A DNA stretch of 64,000 nucleotides from positions 5,146,001 to 5,210,000 of the forward strand of contig NZ_BLPG01000001.1 of NCBI RefSeq assembly GCF_011764445.1. The letters are read 5' to 3'. Source of the stretch: Phytohabitans rumicis. GTDB lineage: Bacteria > Actinomycetota > Actinomycetes > Mycobacteriales > Micromonosporaceae. A program made the position numbers and the translations under genes. The notes beneath the pieces were generated by a model. That model ran no database searches and was not told where the DNA came from. It saw only the letters and a list, made by a program, of their open reading frames with translations. Position 1 is the first letter of the stretch. Each line of letters opens with the position of its first letter. Positions 20,793-28,783 of the stretch are shown in pieces.

Positions 20793-21349
20793 CCTTCACT
20801 GGCCGCCTCCCGTTCGTAGATCTGGCGAAGCCGTTCCCGCGCGCGGAAAGCGAGCGCGGCCACGCCGCCCGGAGTGAGGCCCAGCCGCGGCGCGACCGAG
20901 GCCAGCGGCTCACCCTCCACCTCGGTGTGCCAGAGCACCCTGCGCCACCGCTCGGGGAGTTGGGCGAACGCGCGGGCCGCCTGGAGTCGTTCCAACTGCC
21001 CCACGATCGGGTCCGGCGGCGGCTCGCCCCGGTCGTACCGGGTGAGGTCGTCGGTGAACTCGAGCCGCTGGTCCCGGCGTGCCCGGTCGTAGCGGACGTG
21101 GCGCAGCGTGGTGTGCAGGTAGGCGCGGAACGCCACGTCCGGCCCGCGCCCCGCGCGTAACACCGCGAGCACCTTCGCGAACGTCTCGGACACGAGGTCG
21201 TCCGCGTCCGCCGGGCACCGGACCAGCGTGTACGCCAGCCGTCGGGCCGCGCCCGCGTGCCGGACGTAGAGCGCGCCGTACGCCGTGACGTCGCCACCGC
21301 GTACGGCGGCCAGGAGATGCGCATCACTCAACTCGACCTGGGTCGTCAC
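20789..21349 (-). CDS. ECF-subfamily RNA polymerase sigma factor
   Basis: About 186 residues with sigma region 2 (YGALYVRHAGAARRLAYTLV, ADADDLVSETFAKVL) and region 4 (LPERWRRVLWHTEVEGEPLA, LGLTPGGVAALAFRARERLR). GTG at 21349 is chosen because GGAGG sits 5 bases before it; ATG at 21361 is an alternative. No anti-sigma factor gene follows, which is where one is normally found; instead a GtrA membrane protein gene overlaps its stop. Target promoters unknown. Confidence 0.9.
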   Translation of the reverse strand: MTTQVELSDAHLLAAVRGGDVTAYGALYVRHAGAARRLAYTLVRCPADADDLVSETFAKVLAVLRAGRGPDVAFRAYLHTTLRHVRYDRARRDQRLEFTDDLTRYDRGEPPPDPIVGQLERLQAARAFAQLPERWRRVLWHTEVEGEPLASVAPRLGLTPGGVAALAFRARERLRQIYEREAASEG

Positions 21350-21673
21350 TGCCGCCTCCATTGGGGGATGAATCGGGCGGTACCAGGAACTAACCAGCAC
21401 CTTAGGGCAATACGGGCGCGGTGGGTAGGGTCCAAAGTGCCCACAGGAAGGTTTGCGCGAAACTGCGCGTGGGAGCGCGAAAAACGTCGGCAGAGTGCAG
21501 ATCTGCCGTACCTTGTGCAGATTTTCACAACCGTCCGCGATGCCCCGCACAGCGGTTCGGCTTACGCTGAGCTGAAATCCCGGTGACAGCTTTTCGGGCG
21601 CGACGGACCTTCGCCGCGCCTGGTCCCGCGCATCCCAGATTTCCAGGTCAGCGTCGACCAAAGGAGACATGTC
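21350..21673. promoter_or_regulatory. intergenic control region of sigma factor and PEP carboxykinase genes
   Basis: 324 bases between divergent genes, no gene seen. GGCAGA (21489-21494) and TCTGCC (21502-21507) form an inverted repeat, with the perfect palindrome GCAGATCTGC inside at 21497-21506. GTGCAGAT occurs twice, at 21495-21502 and 21515-21522, exactly 20 bases apart, i.e. on the same helix face. This is a candidate operator for pckG. AAGGAGA just before 21674 is its ribosome site. Confidence 0.55.
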
Positions 21674-23506
21674 ATGACAGCTCCTCCGGCTACCGTCCGG
21701 GGGCTCGACAGTGCCCCGACCCATCATCAGAAGCTGCTCTCCTGGGTGCGCGAGGTCGCCGAGCTGACCACGCCCGATCGCGTCGTGTGGTGCGACGGCT
21801 CGAACGCCGAGTGGCGGCGGCTCACCGACGAGCTGGTCGAGGCCGGGACGCTGGTCCGGCTCAACGCCGACCGCAAGCCGAACTCCTTCTGGGCCCGTAC
21901 CGACCCCTCCGACGTGGCCCGGGTCGAGGAGCGCACGTTCATCTGTTCGGTCGACGAGGCCGACGCCGGACCCACCAACAACTGGATGGCCCCGGCCGAG
22001 ATGAAGCGCACGATGACCGAGCTCTACCGGGAGTGCATGCGCGGCCGGACCATGTACGTCGTCCCGTTCTGCATGGGATCGCTGGACGCGCCCGAGCCCA
22101 TGTTCGGCGTGGAGCTGACCGACAGCCCGTACGTCGTGGCGTCGATGCGGATCATGACGCGGATGGGCACCGCGGTGCTGGAGGCGATGGGCGACGACGC
22201 CCCGTACGTGCCGGCACTGCACTCGATCGGCGCCCCGCTCCAACCTGGCCAGGCCGACGTGGCCTGGCCGTGCAGCCAGACGAAGTACATCTCACACTTC
22301 CCGGAGACCCGCGAGATCTGGTCGTACGGCTCGGGCTACGGCGGCAACTCGCTGCTGGGCAAGAAGTGCTACTCGCTGCGGATCGCCAGCGTCATGGCGC
22401 GCGACGAGGGCTGGCTCGCCGAGCACATGCTGATCCTGAAGCTCACCTCGCCCGAGGGCACCGTCCGCTACGTCGCCGGCGCGTTCCCGTCCGCGTGCGG
22501 CAAGACCAACCTCGCCATGCTCCAGCCCACCATCCCCGGCTGGAAGGTGGAGACGGTCGGCGACGACATCGCCTGGATGCGGTTCGGCGACGACGGCCGG
22601 CTCTACGCCACCAACCCGGAGTACGGCCTGTTCGGCGTCGCCCCCGGCACGGACTGGAAGACCAACCCGAACGCCATGCGCACGCTGGACCGGGGCAACT
22701 CGGTCTTCACGAACGTGGCGCTCACCGACGACGGCGACATCTGGTGGGAGGGCATGGGCGAGCCGCCGGCCCACCTCACCGACTGGCACGACCGGGACTG
22801 GACGCCGGACTCGGGCGAGCTGTCCTCGCACGCCAACTCGCGCTTCTGCACGCCGATCACGCAGTGCCCGATCCTCGCCGACGAGTACCACGACCCGCGC
22901 GGCGTGCCGATCGACGCGATCCTCTTCGGCGGCCGCCGCAAGACCACGATCCCGCTGGTCACCGAGGCCCGCGACTGGGTGCACGGCGTCTACATGGGCG
23001 CCACGCTCTCCTCGGAGACCACGGCCGCCGCGGTCGGCCAGGTCGGCGTGGTGCGCCGCGACCCGATGGCGATGCTGCCGTTCATCGGGTACCACGGCGG
23101 CGACTACTTCCGGCACTGGATCGAGATGGGCAAGGGCGCCGATGGTGATGCGGCCAAGCTGCCCAAGATTTTCTACGTCAACTGGTTCCGGCGCGGCGAG
23201 GACGGCCGCTTCCTGTGGCCCGGCTTCGGCGAGAACTCCCGCGTACTCAAGTGGATCGTCGAACGCCTGGAGGGGCGCGGCGGCGCGATGGAGACGCCGA
23301 TCGGCCAGGTGCCGACACCGGACGCGCTCGACCTGACCGGCCTGGACCTGGCCCCGGAGGACGTCGAGGCGGTGCTGCGCGTCGACGTCGAGGAGTGGAA
23401 GGCCGAGATCCCTGCGGTCACCGAGTGGTTCCAGCAGTTCGGCGACAAGCTCCCCGGCGTCCTCTGGGCCGAACTCGACGCATTGCGCGCCCGCCTCGGT
23501 TCTTAA
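21674..23506 (+). CDS. pckG: phosphoenolpyruvate carboxykinase (GTP)
   Basis: 610-residue enzyme that converts oxaloacetate and GTP to PEP, CO2 and GDP, the entry to gluconeogenesis. Seen: the P-loop with its reactive Cys, [25 protein letters not shown]; and [17 protein letters not shown]. The length is typical of the GTP-dependent family. The ATG at 21674 has an AAGGAG ribosome site. The TAA is directly followed by a palindromic repeat that may end transcription. Confidence 0.97.
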   Translation: MTAPPATVRGLDSAPTHHQKLLSWVREVAELTTPDRVVWCDGSNAEWRRLTDELVEAGTLVRLNADRKPNSFWARTDPSDVARVEERTFICSVDEADAGPTNNWMAPAEMKRTMTELYRECMRGRTMYVVPFCMGSLDAPEPMFGVELTDSPYVVASMRIMTRMGTAVLEAMGDDAPYVPALHSIGAPLQPGQADVAWPCSQTKYISHFPETREIWSYGSGYGGNSLLGKKCYSLRIASVMARDEGWLAEHMLILKLTSPEGTVRYVAGAFPSACGKTNLAMLQPTIPGWKVETVGDDIAWMRFGDDGRLYATNPEYGLFGVAPGTDWKTNPNAMRTLDRGNSVFTNVALTDDGDIWWEGMGEPPAHLTDWHDRDWTPDSGELSSHANSRFCTPITQCPILADEYHDPRGVPIDAILFGGRRKTTIPLVTEARDWVHGVYMGATLSSETTAAAVGQVGVVRRDPMAMLPFIGYHGGDYFRHWIEMGKGADGDAAKLPKIFYVNWFRRGEDGRFLWPGFGENSRVLKWIVERLEGRGGAMETPIGQVPTPDALDLTGLDLAPEDVEAVLRVDVEEWKAEIPAVTEWFQQFGDKLPGVLWAELDALRARLGS

Positions 23507-23558
23507 TGATCAGGGCGTCCTTCAAGTTGCTATGACGACTTGAGGGACGCCTTGATCA
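23507..23558. repeat. TGATCAGGGCGTCC palindrome, copy C1, possible terminator
   Basis: A 52-base inverted repeat starting right after the pckG stop: TGATCAGGGCGTCCTTCAAGT faces ACTTGAGGGACGCCTTGATCA around a ten-base loop (two G-T mismatches). A second copy, C2, is at 53828-53879. It could fold as a terminator-like hairpin although no T-run follows. Confidence 0.85.
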
Positions 23559-23574
23559 CGGGGAGGGTTGACGG

Positions 23575-24681
23575 GTGAGCGTCTACGACGTAGCCATCGT
23601 GGGGGCGGGGCCGGCGGGGGCTAGCGCGGCCCTCGCCGCCCGGCGGGCCGGGGCGAGCGTGCTCCTGCTGGACCGGGCCGACTTTCCACGCGACAAGGCG
23701 TGCGGCGACGGGATCGCCCCGCACGCCTTGGACGTACTGGCCGATCTGGGTGTGCCCGACGCGGCGGAGGGGTTCGCGCCCGTGCCGGCGTTACGACTCG
23801 TGGGGCCGGGCGGCCGGGCGGTGGCCCGGCCGCTGCCCCGCCCGGCGTACACGGTGCCGCGCAAGGTCTTCGACGCTCGGCTGGTGTCCGCGGCGGTCAC
23901 CGCGGGCGCGGAGTTGCGCCGGCACGTCGTACGCCGGCTTGAAGAACGCGACGAGCTGGTGGTGATCGACGACGCTTTCGCCGCGCGGGCCGTGGTCGGC
24001 GCCGATGGCGCCGGATCCGTCGTCCGCCGCGGCTTGGGCTTCGCGCCCAACCCCGACGGCCATCTCGCGATCGCCATCCGGGGGTACGCGCCGGCGCGTG
24101 CACCGGTCGAGCAACTGATCCTGACGTCCGCCGCGCGCTGGCCGGCCTACGCGTGGTCGTTCCCCATCGGGGACGGGTCGGCGAACATCGGGTACGGCGA
24201 GGTGCTGCGCGGCCAACCGGTGACTCGTGCCCACCTGTTGGACCGTCTTTCGGCCCTCCTGGGTGTGGATCCGCTCACGGTGGGCGGCCTGCGTGCCCAC
24301 CACCTGCCGCTGTCCACCCGGCGACCGCCGCCCGGACGCGGCCGGATCGTCCTGTCCGGGGACGCATTGTCGCTGATCAACCCGTTCACCGGAGAGGGCA
24401 TCTTCTATGCCGTGTTGTCCGGTGCGCTCGCCGGCGCGGCGGCGGTGTCCGGCGCCGGGGCGGCCGCGCGGTACGCCGACGCGCTCCGCCGCCGCCTGGG
24501 CCGGCACCTGCGGCACAGCCGGGCGGCGGCCTGGCTGGGCGGGCGGCGGCGGATCGTGGACAGCGCGGTCCGGGCCGCCGACCGGGACCCGCGGGTGTTC
24601 GCGGCGCTGGTGGAGCTGGGTCTCGGTGACGGGCTTCTCAACGCGCGCACATTGGCCATGATCGGGCTCGAAGCACGGTAG
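23575..24681 (+). CDS. geranylgeranyl reductase-like FAD-dependent oxidoreductase
   Basis: 368-residue flavoprotein. Seen: the FAD-binding VAIVGAGPAGASAALAARR, DFPRDKACGDGIAPHAL typical of the GGR family, VVGADGAGSVVRRGLG, and the second FAD segment GRIVLSGDALSLINPFTGEG. Members reduce prenyl double bonds of geranylgeranyl groups or menaquinone side chains. The next gene is a cis-prenyl transferase 33 bases downstream, so a shared isoprenoid role is a fair inference; the exact substrate is open. Confidence 0.9.
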   Translation: MSVYDVAIVGAGPAGASAALAARRAGASVLLLDRADFPRDKACGDGIAPHALDVLADLGVPDAAEGFAPVPALRLVGPGGRAVARPLPRPAYTVPRKVFDARLVSAAVTAGAELRRHVVRRLEERDELVVIDDAFAARAVVGADGAGSVVRRGLGFAPNPDGHLAIAIRGYAPARAPVEQLILTSAARWPAYAWSFPIGDGSANIGYGEVLRGQPVTRAHLLDRLSALLGVDPLTVGGLRAHHLPLSTRRPPPGRGRIVLSGDALSLINPFTGEGIFYAVLSGALAGAAAVSGAGAAARYADALRRRLGRHLRHSRAAAWLGGRRRIVDSAVRAADRDPRVFAALVELGLGDGLLNARTLAMIGLEAR

Positions 24682-24714
24682 TGGTTCCGTCCGGTAAGCC
24701 CTACTCTGCATAGG

Positions 24715-25485
24715 GTGAATCTGCGGAGCCTTGTCTACTCGGTGTACGAGCGGCGGCTGACCGGAAAGCTGGCCGGCAAGCCGGTGCCCAGCCACGTGGG
24801 TGTGATGTGCGACGGCAACCGGCGATGGGCCAAGGAAATGGGGTACGTCGACCCCAACGACGGCCACCGCGTCGGAGCCGCCAAGATCAAGCATGTGCTG
24901 GGCTGGTGTGACCAGGCCGGCATCGGGCACGTGACGCTCTACCTGCTCGCGACGGACAACCTGAGCCGGCCCGCCAGCGAGTTGGACCCCCTCCTGCAGA
25001 TCATCGAAGACCTGGTCACGGAGTTGGCCGAAGAGGGCAACCCGTGGCAGCTCCGGGTCGTCGGCGCGCTCGACATCCTGCCGACCGGGACGGCCACCGC
25101 GCTCAAGGCGGCCCAGGAACGCACGATCGGGCGCACCGGTGGGGCACAGGTCAACCTGGCGGTCGGCTACGGCGGCCGGCGCGAGATCGCCGACGCGGTG
25201 CGCTCGCTGCTGAGCGAGCACGCCGAGGCCGGCGGCACGATCGAGGAACTGGTCGAGGTGCTGGACGTGGAGCACATCGCCGAGCACCTCTACACGCGCG
25301 GCCAGCCCGACCCGGATCTGATCATCCGGACGAGCGGGGAGCAGCGGCTGTCCGGCTTCCTGCTGTGGCAGTCGGCACAGTCCGAGTTCTACTTCTGCGA
25401 CATGAACTGGCCCGACTTCCGCCACATCGACTTCCTCCGCGCGCTGCGCGCCTACGGCCAACGCCAACGCCGCTACGGCGCCTAA
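24715..25485 (+). CDS. cis-prenyl transferase (isoprenyl/undecaprenyl diphosphate synthase family)
   Basis: 256 residues with the family's catalytic DGNRRWAKEMG near residue 30, NLSRPASELDPLL, and the C-terminal DLIIRTSGEQRLSGFLLWQS and AQSEFYFCDMNWPDF blocks. Together with its short size and N-terminal RSLVYSVYERRL it resembles the mycobacterial short-chain enzyme that makes Z,E-farnesyl diphosphate; a decaprenyl or undecaprenyl product is the alternative. GTG at 24715 is the start. The stop TAA is the first base set of a large inverted repeat reaching to the next gene. Confidence 0.92.
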   Translation: MNLRSLVYSVYERRLTGKLAGKPVPSHVGVMCDGNRRWAKEMGYVDPNDGHRVGAAKIKHVLGWCDQAGIGHVTLYLLATDNLSRPASELDPLLQIIEDLVTELAEEGNPWQLRVVGALDILPTGTATALKAAQERTIGRTGGAQVNLAVGYGGRREIADAVRSLLSEHAEAGGTIEELVEVLDVEHIAEHLYTRGQPDPDLIIRTSGEQRLSGFLLWQSAQSEFYFCDMNWPDFRHIDFLRALRAYGQRQRRYGA

Positions 25486-25531
25486 CCCGCCGCGCCCCCT
25501 CTCCGCGCCCCTCTCTGCCCGCCTCTCCACG

Positions 25532-25634
25532 CGTCGATCAAGGATTTGCGCGTCGATCAAGGGCAAACGGCCGTGCTTTGATCTCCAATCCACGACCATT
25601 CGCCCTTGATCGGCGTAGAAATCCTTGATCGACG
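25532..25634 (+). repeat. nested GATCAAGG palindrome, copy A3, extended to both flanking stops
   Basis: Full form: outer arm CGTCGATCAAGGATTTGCG, inner arm CGTCGATCAAGGGC, core GTGCTTTGATCTCCAATCCA, inner right GCCCTTGATCGGCG and outer right TAGAAATCCTTGATCGACG. Outside it, CTAACCCGCCGCGCCCC (from 25483) pairs with GGGGCGCGGCGGGGTTAGG (to about 25672), so the whole palindrome spans the gap and includes the TAA stops of the genes on both sides. Acts likely as a two-way terminator. Confidence 0.9.
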
Positions 25635-25668
25635 CGCGGAGAGACGCGCAGAGAGGGGCGCGGCGGGG

Positions 25669-26505
25669 TTAGGAGCGGAGGGTTTGGAGGGCCTCGGCGA
25701 GGAACTTGCCGAGCGCCTGGGGCGAGTCGAGTGTGAGATCCGCCGCACGGGCGACCTCCTGACCCGTCTCCGGGTTGGCCACCGCGACGCAGATGCCGAA
25801 GAAGTGCGGGTCGGACGCCTCCAGGGCGCGCAGCGCGTCGAACGCCTTGATGTCCGAGACGTCGTCGCCGAAGTACCAGGCGCATCCGGCGGTGCGGGCG
25901 ACCTCGCCGATCACGATGCCCTTGTCGCGGTCGACGGGCGGCTTGAGCTCGATCACCATGCGGCCGGTCTGCACCTTCAGCCCGAGGCGCTCGGCCTCGG
26001 CCCGGCCCCACGCCTCGACCTCGCCGGCGACCTGCGGGTTCGTACGGTAGTGCAGGGCGACGGAGAGCCGCTTGTACTCCACGAGGGCGCCCTCGGGCAG
26101 CTCTTCGCGGGCGCGTTCGGCCAGCTCGGCCATGGCGGGCACCCAGGGCAGGGCGGCCGGCTCGGTGACCGTCTCGCCGGCGCCCCGGCTGTGCTCGAGG
26201 CCGTAGAGGCCGTACAGGTCGACCTCGGGGAGGTGGCCGAACCGTTCGCGCAGGAAGTCGACCGGGCGCGCGGAAACGACCGCGACGCGGCGTACCACCT
26301 CGGTGAGGCCGGCGATGGCCGACATGACCTCGGGTACCGGCTGCACCGCGTTGGGGTCATCACCGACGGGCGCCACGACGCCGTCGAAGTCGAAAAAGAG
26401 CACGCACTCCGCGGCTCGGGCGGTGGTGATCTGCCACGCCTGGTCGGGAGTCAAGGGACGGGACGGGCGTTGGTTAGCCGCGTTTCCCGCATCGTTCGGC
26501 CGCAC
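25669..26505 (-). CDS. otsB: trehalose-6-phosphate phosphatase
   Basis: About 278 residues of the HAD-type trehalose phosphatase. Seen: nucleophile motif FFDFDGVVAPVGDDP, motif II VAVVSARPVDFL, the conserved GLYGLEHSRG, and motif IV GDDVSDIKAFDAL. In most family members the first motif reads DFDGTL; here Val follows the Gly, but the two catalytic Asp residues are intact. I use GTG at 26505; a TTG at 26556 would add 17 unconserved residues. No trehalose-phosphate synthase gene is in the window. Confidence 0.92.
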   Translation of the reverse strand: MRPNDAGNAANQRPSRPLTPDQAWQITTARAAECVLFFDFDGVVAPVGDDPNAVQPVPEVMSAIAGLTEVVRRVAVVSARPVDFLRERFGHLPEVDLYGLYGLEHSRGAGETVTEPAALPWVPAMAELAERAREELPEGALVEYKRLSVALHYRTNPQVAGEVEAWGRAEAERLGLKVQTGRMVIELKPPVDRDKGIVIGEVARTAGCAWYFGDDVSDIKAFDALRALEASDPHFFGICVAVANPETGQEVARAADLTLDSPQALGKFLAEALQTLRS

Positions 26506-26569
26506 GCGCGTCAGCGTACCCGGTGATTGACCTGGCGGCGCCGTGCTCGCGCACAAGTGGGTGTAAGGG

Positions 26570-26938
26570 TCAGTCGTCGCGTCCGGTCATGGCGCGGCGG
26601 CCGACCGCCCGTGATCCCAGCGGGACCACTGTGGCGTCCTGGCTGTGGCTGAGCAGGTAGCCCTCGACGAACCCGGAGTTCCGGTCACCGGTGTGGTTGT
26701 CGAGTTCCGCAAGCCGCATAGCCAGGAATTCGGTGAGCGCGCTGAGCCGGTCGTCGAGGCGCTGGTAGTACTCCGCGATCACCGCGGTCACGCTGGCCAC
26801 CGACGCGCACGCTAGCGCGAAGAGGTTGACGACGACCGGCACCGGGTGACCGGACAACGTCGCCACAAGGATGTTCGCGGTTACGCATAGCGTGACCGCG
26901 ACGGTCGCGACAACGACCGCAGTCCATTTCAGGGGCAT
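26570..26938 (-). CDS. two-helix membrane protein, unknown
   Basis: 122 residues, not recognised. Two hydrophobic helices (about 5-30 and 37-58), then EYYQRLDDRLSALTEFLAMRLAELD, which looks like an amphipathic helix, and a basic C-terminus. ATG at 26938 is chosen because GGGAGG lies 8-13 bases before it; a longer reading to 27070 would add an unconserved-looking tail without such a site. It follows the HTH regulator gene on the same strand by 168 bases. Confidence 0.7.
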   Translation of the reverse strand: MPLKWTAVVVATVAVTLCVTANILVATLSGHPVPVVVNLFALACASVASVTAVIAEYYQRLDDRLSALTEFLAMRLAELDNHTGDRNSGFVEGYLLSHSQDATVVPLGSRAVGRRAMTGRDD

Positions 26939-27106
26939 GGCAAACCCCTCCCTTTGTCCCGCAGGGCTGTTTCCGGCCTTGTCCCGTCCCCCGCCGACGA
27001 CGAGCCCAAGCAGTACGAAAGGGGACGGTAGCTTGCCGTGACCGTTCGCGGGCGAAGTTAGGTCATGCAAACCGGGGATCTTTCACCATTTGGAGACTTA
27101 GCGTGC

Positions 27107-27646
27107 CTAGCTGGCCCGTTTACGCCCTTTGCGGGTTTCTGTCGGCACGGATGGCCGGTACGCGAGGTAGCGGACCGTCTCTCTGATATGGAACTTCTCT
27201 GCGTCGGAGACGTTGGGGTCGACGAGGCGGCGCAACAGCGCTTCGACGTCCGGGTCCATGGGTGGCGCGGCGGGAGTGGGGCGGGCCGGCGAGGTGTCGG
27301 CCCAGCCAAGTACGCCGAACGCGACGGTCGGGTTGATGCCAAGCCCTTCGCAGAAGGCGACGACCCGTTCGGCTTCCGGGTCGCTGGCCCACTCGCCGCG
27401 TACCCAACGGTTGATGGTTTGGCGGGAGACGCCGGTGCGGCGGGAGACCTCGGAACCGGTCCACGCGCGCGTCGTGCGCGCGTCCTCAAGCGCCTTGCGT
27501 ACGAACGCGGCGAAAGCGATCTTTCGCCCAGGGGGGCTGTCCGGCACCGGGTGACGGTACGGCCCGTTCGGCAGCCCTCCGGCCCGTAGAACGTGGTTGT
27601 ACTGCGGGCGTGACAGGGGTGTTTGCTTCTTATCGAGGGGTGACAC
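27107..27646 (-). CDS. XRE-type helix-turn-helix regulator
   Basis: Up to 179 residues. The HTH is clear: AFVRKALEDARTTRAWTGSE, VSRRTGVSRQTINRWVRGEW, DPEAERVVAFCEGLGINPTVAFGVLGW, the Cro/C1-like arrangement. A C-terminal part of about 55 residues is charged. GTG at 27646 is the longest start, but an internal GTG near 27550 (VPDSPPGRKIAF) would begin closer to the domain. The gene is divergent from two small genes across a region with repeated TGTCAC/GTGACA palindromes, which it probably binds. Confidence 0.85.
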   Translation of the reverse strand: MSPLDKKQTPLSRPQYNHVLRAGGLPNGPYRHPVPDSPPGRKIAFAAFVRKALEDARTTRAWTGSEVSRRTGVSRQTINRWVRGEWASDPEAERVVAFCEGLGINPTVAFGVLGWADTSPARPTPAAPPMDPDVEALLRRLVDPNVSDAEKFHIRETVRYLAYRPSVPTETRKGRKRAS

Positions 27647-27680
27647 ATGGCTAGACTAGGTGGACTTTGGTCTGTTACTA

Positions 27681-27779
27681 ATCATCCGAAAAGATGATGC
27701 TGTCACGCGTATGTGACGTCGTACTCTCTGTCACGTGTCTGGGACGAATAGTACGCAAACGTGTCACGTAGACGTGACA
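27681..27779. promoter_or_regulatory. operator cluster: three TGTCAC-N6-GTGACA sites plus one ATCATC-N6-GATGAT
   Basis: Sites at 27701-27718 (TGTCAC/GTGACG), 27729-27746 (TGTCAC/GGGACG) and 27762-27779 (TGTCAC/GTGACA, perfect) share the same N6 spacer; ATCATC and GATGAT at 27681-27698 form another palindrome. Two more GTGACA half sites occur in the start region of the HTH gene (27611-27616, 27641-27646). The last site ends 11 bases before the ATG at 27791. This is the likely shared control region of the divergent genes. Confidence 0.75.
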
Positions 27780-27790
27780 GAGGTGGACGC

Positions 27791-28117
27791 ATGACCGACG
27801 TTGGGACGCGGGCGGAGGCTTTTGGGTTGATCGCTAACGGGGTGGCGGCCGGACTAAGCGCCCCATGGCGGCTCTACCTGGCCCGCGGGTCGCGGTACAT
27901 CTCGCTCAATGTGGGCAATCGACACGAGTGGGACTCCTGGCGGACCCACCTGGGCTGTCCGGAGCTGAGCGTGCGGGTGTACGAGGCCGGCGGCGACATC
28001 CGACGGTCCTCGGTCGCCGAGGTGATGCTCGGCGGCTGCCGGATCAGCGTCGAACTCGTCGAGGAGGTGAGCATGACGGACATCAGCCGGCTGCTGGACT
28101 CCGAGGTGGATCCATGA
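27791..28117 (+). CDS. hypothetical protein, divergent from HTH regulator
   Basis: 108 residues, not recognised; soluble, mixed alpha/beta in look, with RLYLARGSRYISLNVGNRHEWDSW and an ELVEEVSMTDISRLLD tail. GAGG in AGAGGTGGACGC precedes ATG 27791. Its TGA overlaps the start of the next gene (ATGA), so the two are coupled, and both lie just behind the operator cluster. Confidence 0.75.
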   Translation: MTDVGTRAEAFGLIANGVAAGLSAPWRLYLARGSRYISLNVGNRHEWDSWRTHLGCPELSVRVYEAGGDIRRSSVAEVMLGGCRISVELVEEVSMTDISRLLDSEVDP

Positions 28118-28416
28118 GCCCCTTTTTCGCGCTGTTTTTCGTACTTCTGCTGGGATCGTCGAGCTATGCGGCCGGACGGCTACACGGCCAGCTCAGCTAT
28201 CGCGTCGGGTACCGGTTCGGGTACCGCCAAGGCTATTTCGACGGCGACCGCGGGGCGTGGAACCGGCGGCGCCGGGAGGCGCAGGAGGCGACCGCCTCGG
28301 TAATCGAGGCCCCACCCCCGTTGCCCGTGGTGGTACGGCAGGGAACCACGTACACCAGCGCCTCAGTCGTGGGAGCCGTTTCCAGCGGCGGAAGGCACTC
28401 CACCCGAGTGGGGTGA
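28114..28416 (+). CDS. small membrane protein with YRxGY repeats
   Basis: 100 residues. An N-terminal hydrophobic helix (SPFFALFFVLLLGSSSYAAG) is followed by LSYRVGYRFGYRQGYFDGD, three tyrosine/glycine repeats, a basic stretch, and a Val/Pro-rich tail. I know no family for it. It overlaps the preceding gene by 4 bases. Membrane anchoring with a cytoplasmic Tyr/Gly/Arg segment suggests a binding or scaffolding role. Confidence 0.7.
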   Translation: MSPFFALFFVLLLGSSSYAAGRLHGQLSYRVGYRFGYRQGYFDGDRGAWNRRRREAQEATASVIEAPPPLPVVVRQGTTYTSASVVGAVSSGGRHSTRVG

Positions 28417-28783
28417 CGGCTCCCCGGGGGATCGCCCACCAGACCGGTGGTGGGCGGTCTTGCCGGTCGGGGTGCGCGCAGGGGGCACGCATCCTGACCG
28501 GCCCCTCCCAGCCGGTCCGTCCGACCCTGGGTCCCAACCGCCCGGCGGTCGGACGGGCCGGCGCCGCCATATGTGAGACACGGCGTGCCGAACGTCCTGT
28601 ACTAGCCCAAGCAGGCATCTGCCAGTTAGCTTCTAGGCATGGCGCGGGGTCATCCCAAGCCATCCGGCCCGCCCGGACCATGCGTTTACCGCCACGGGAC
28701 CACGCATCCGATCCCGTGTCTCCGGGCGCCGGACGTGGGCGGATCGCGGGCGGTCCGGGTGCACGCTCGCCGGGAGATGGCCT
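28417..28783. other. intergenic, hairpin-rich region before phoH
   Basis: 367 bases without a convincing gene. GCCCACC (28434-28440) and GGTGGGC (28449-28455) form a short hairpin after the small membrane gene, a possible terminator; GACCGG (28496-28501) and CCGGTC (28512-28517) form another. Nothing else stands out. GGGAG at 28772-28776 is the ribosome site for phoH. Confidence 0.5.

Noticed and set aside
26506-26556. TTG start of otsB
   Set aside because: Rare start codon adding 17 residues with no conserved pattern; GTG 26505 is nearer to the domain.
28777-28783. ATG 28777 as phoH start
   Set aside because: The ribosome site would abut it, while GTG 28784 has proper spacing and a family-like N-terminus.
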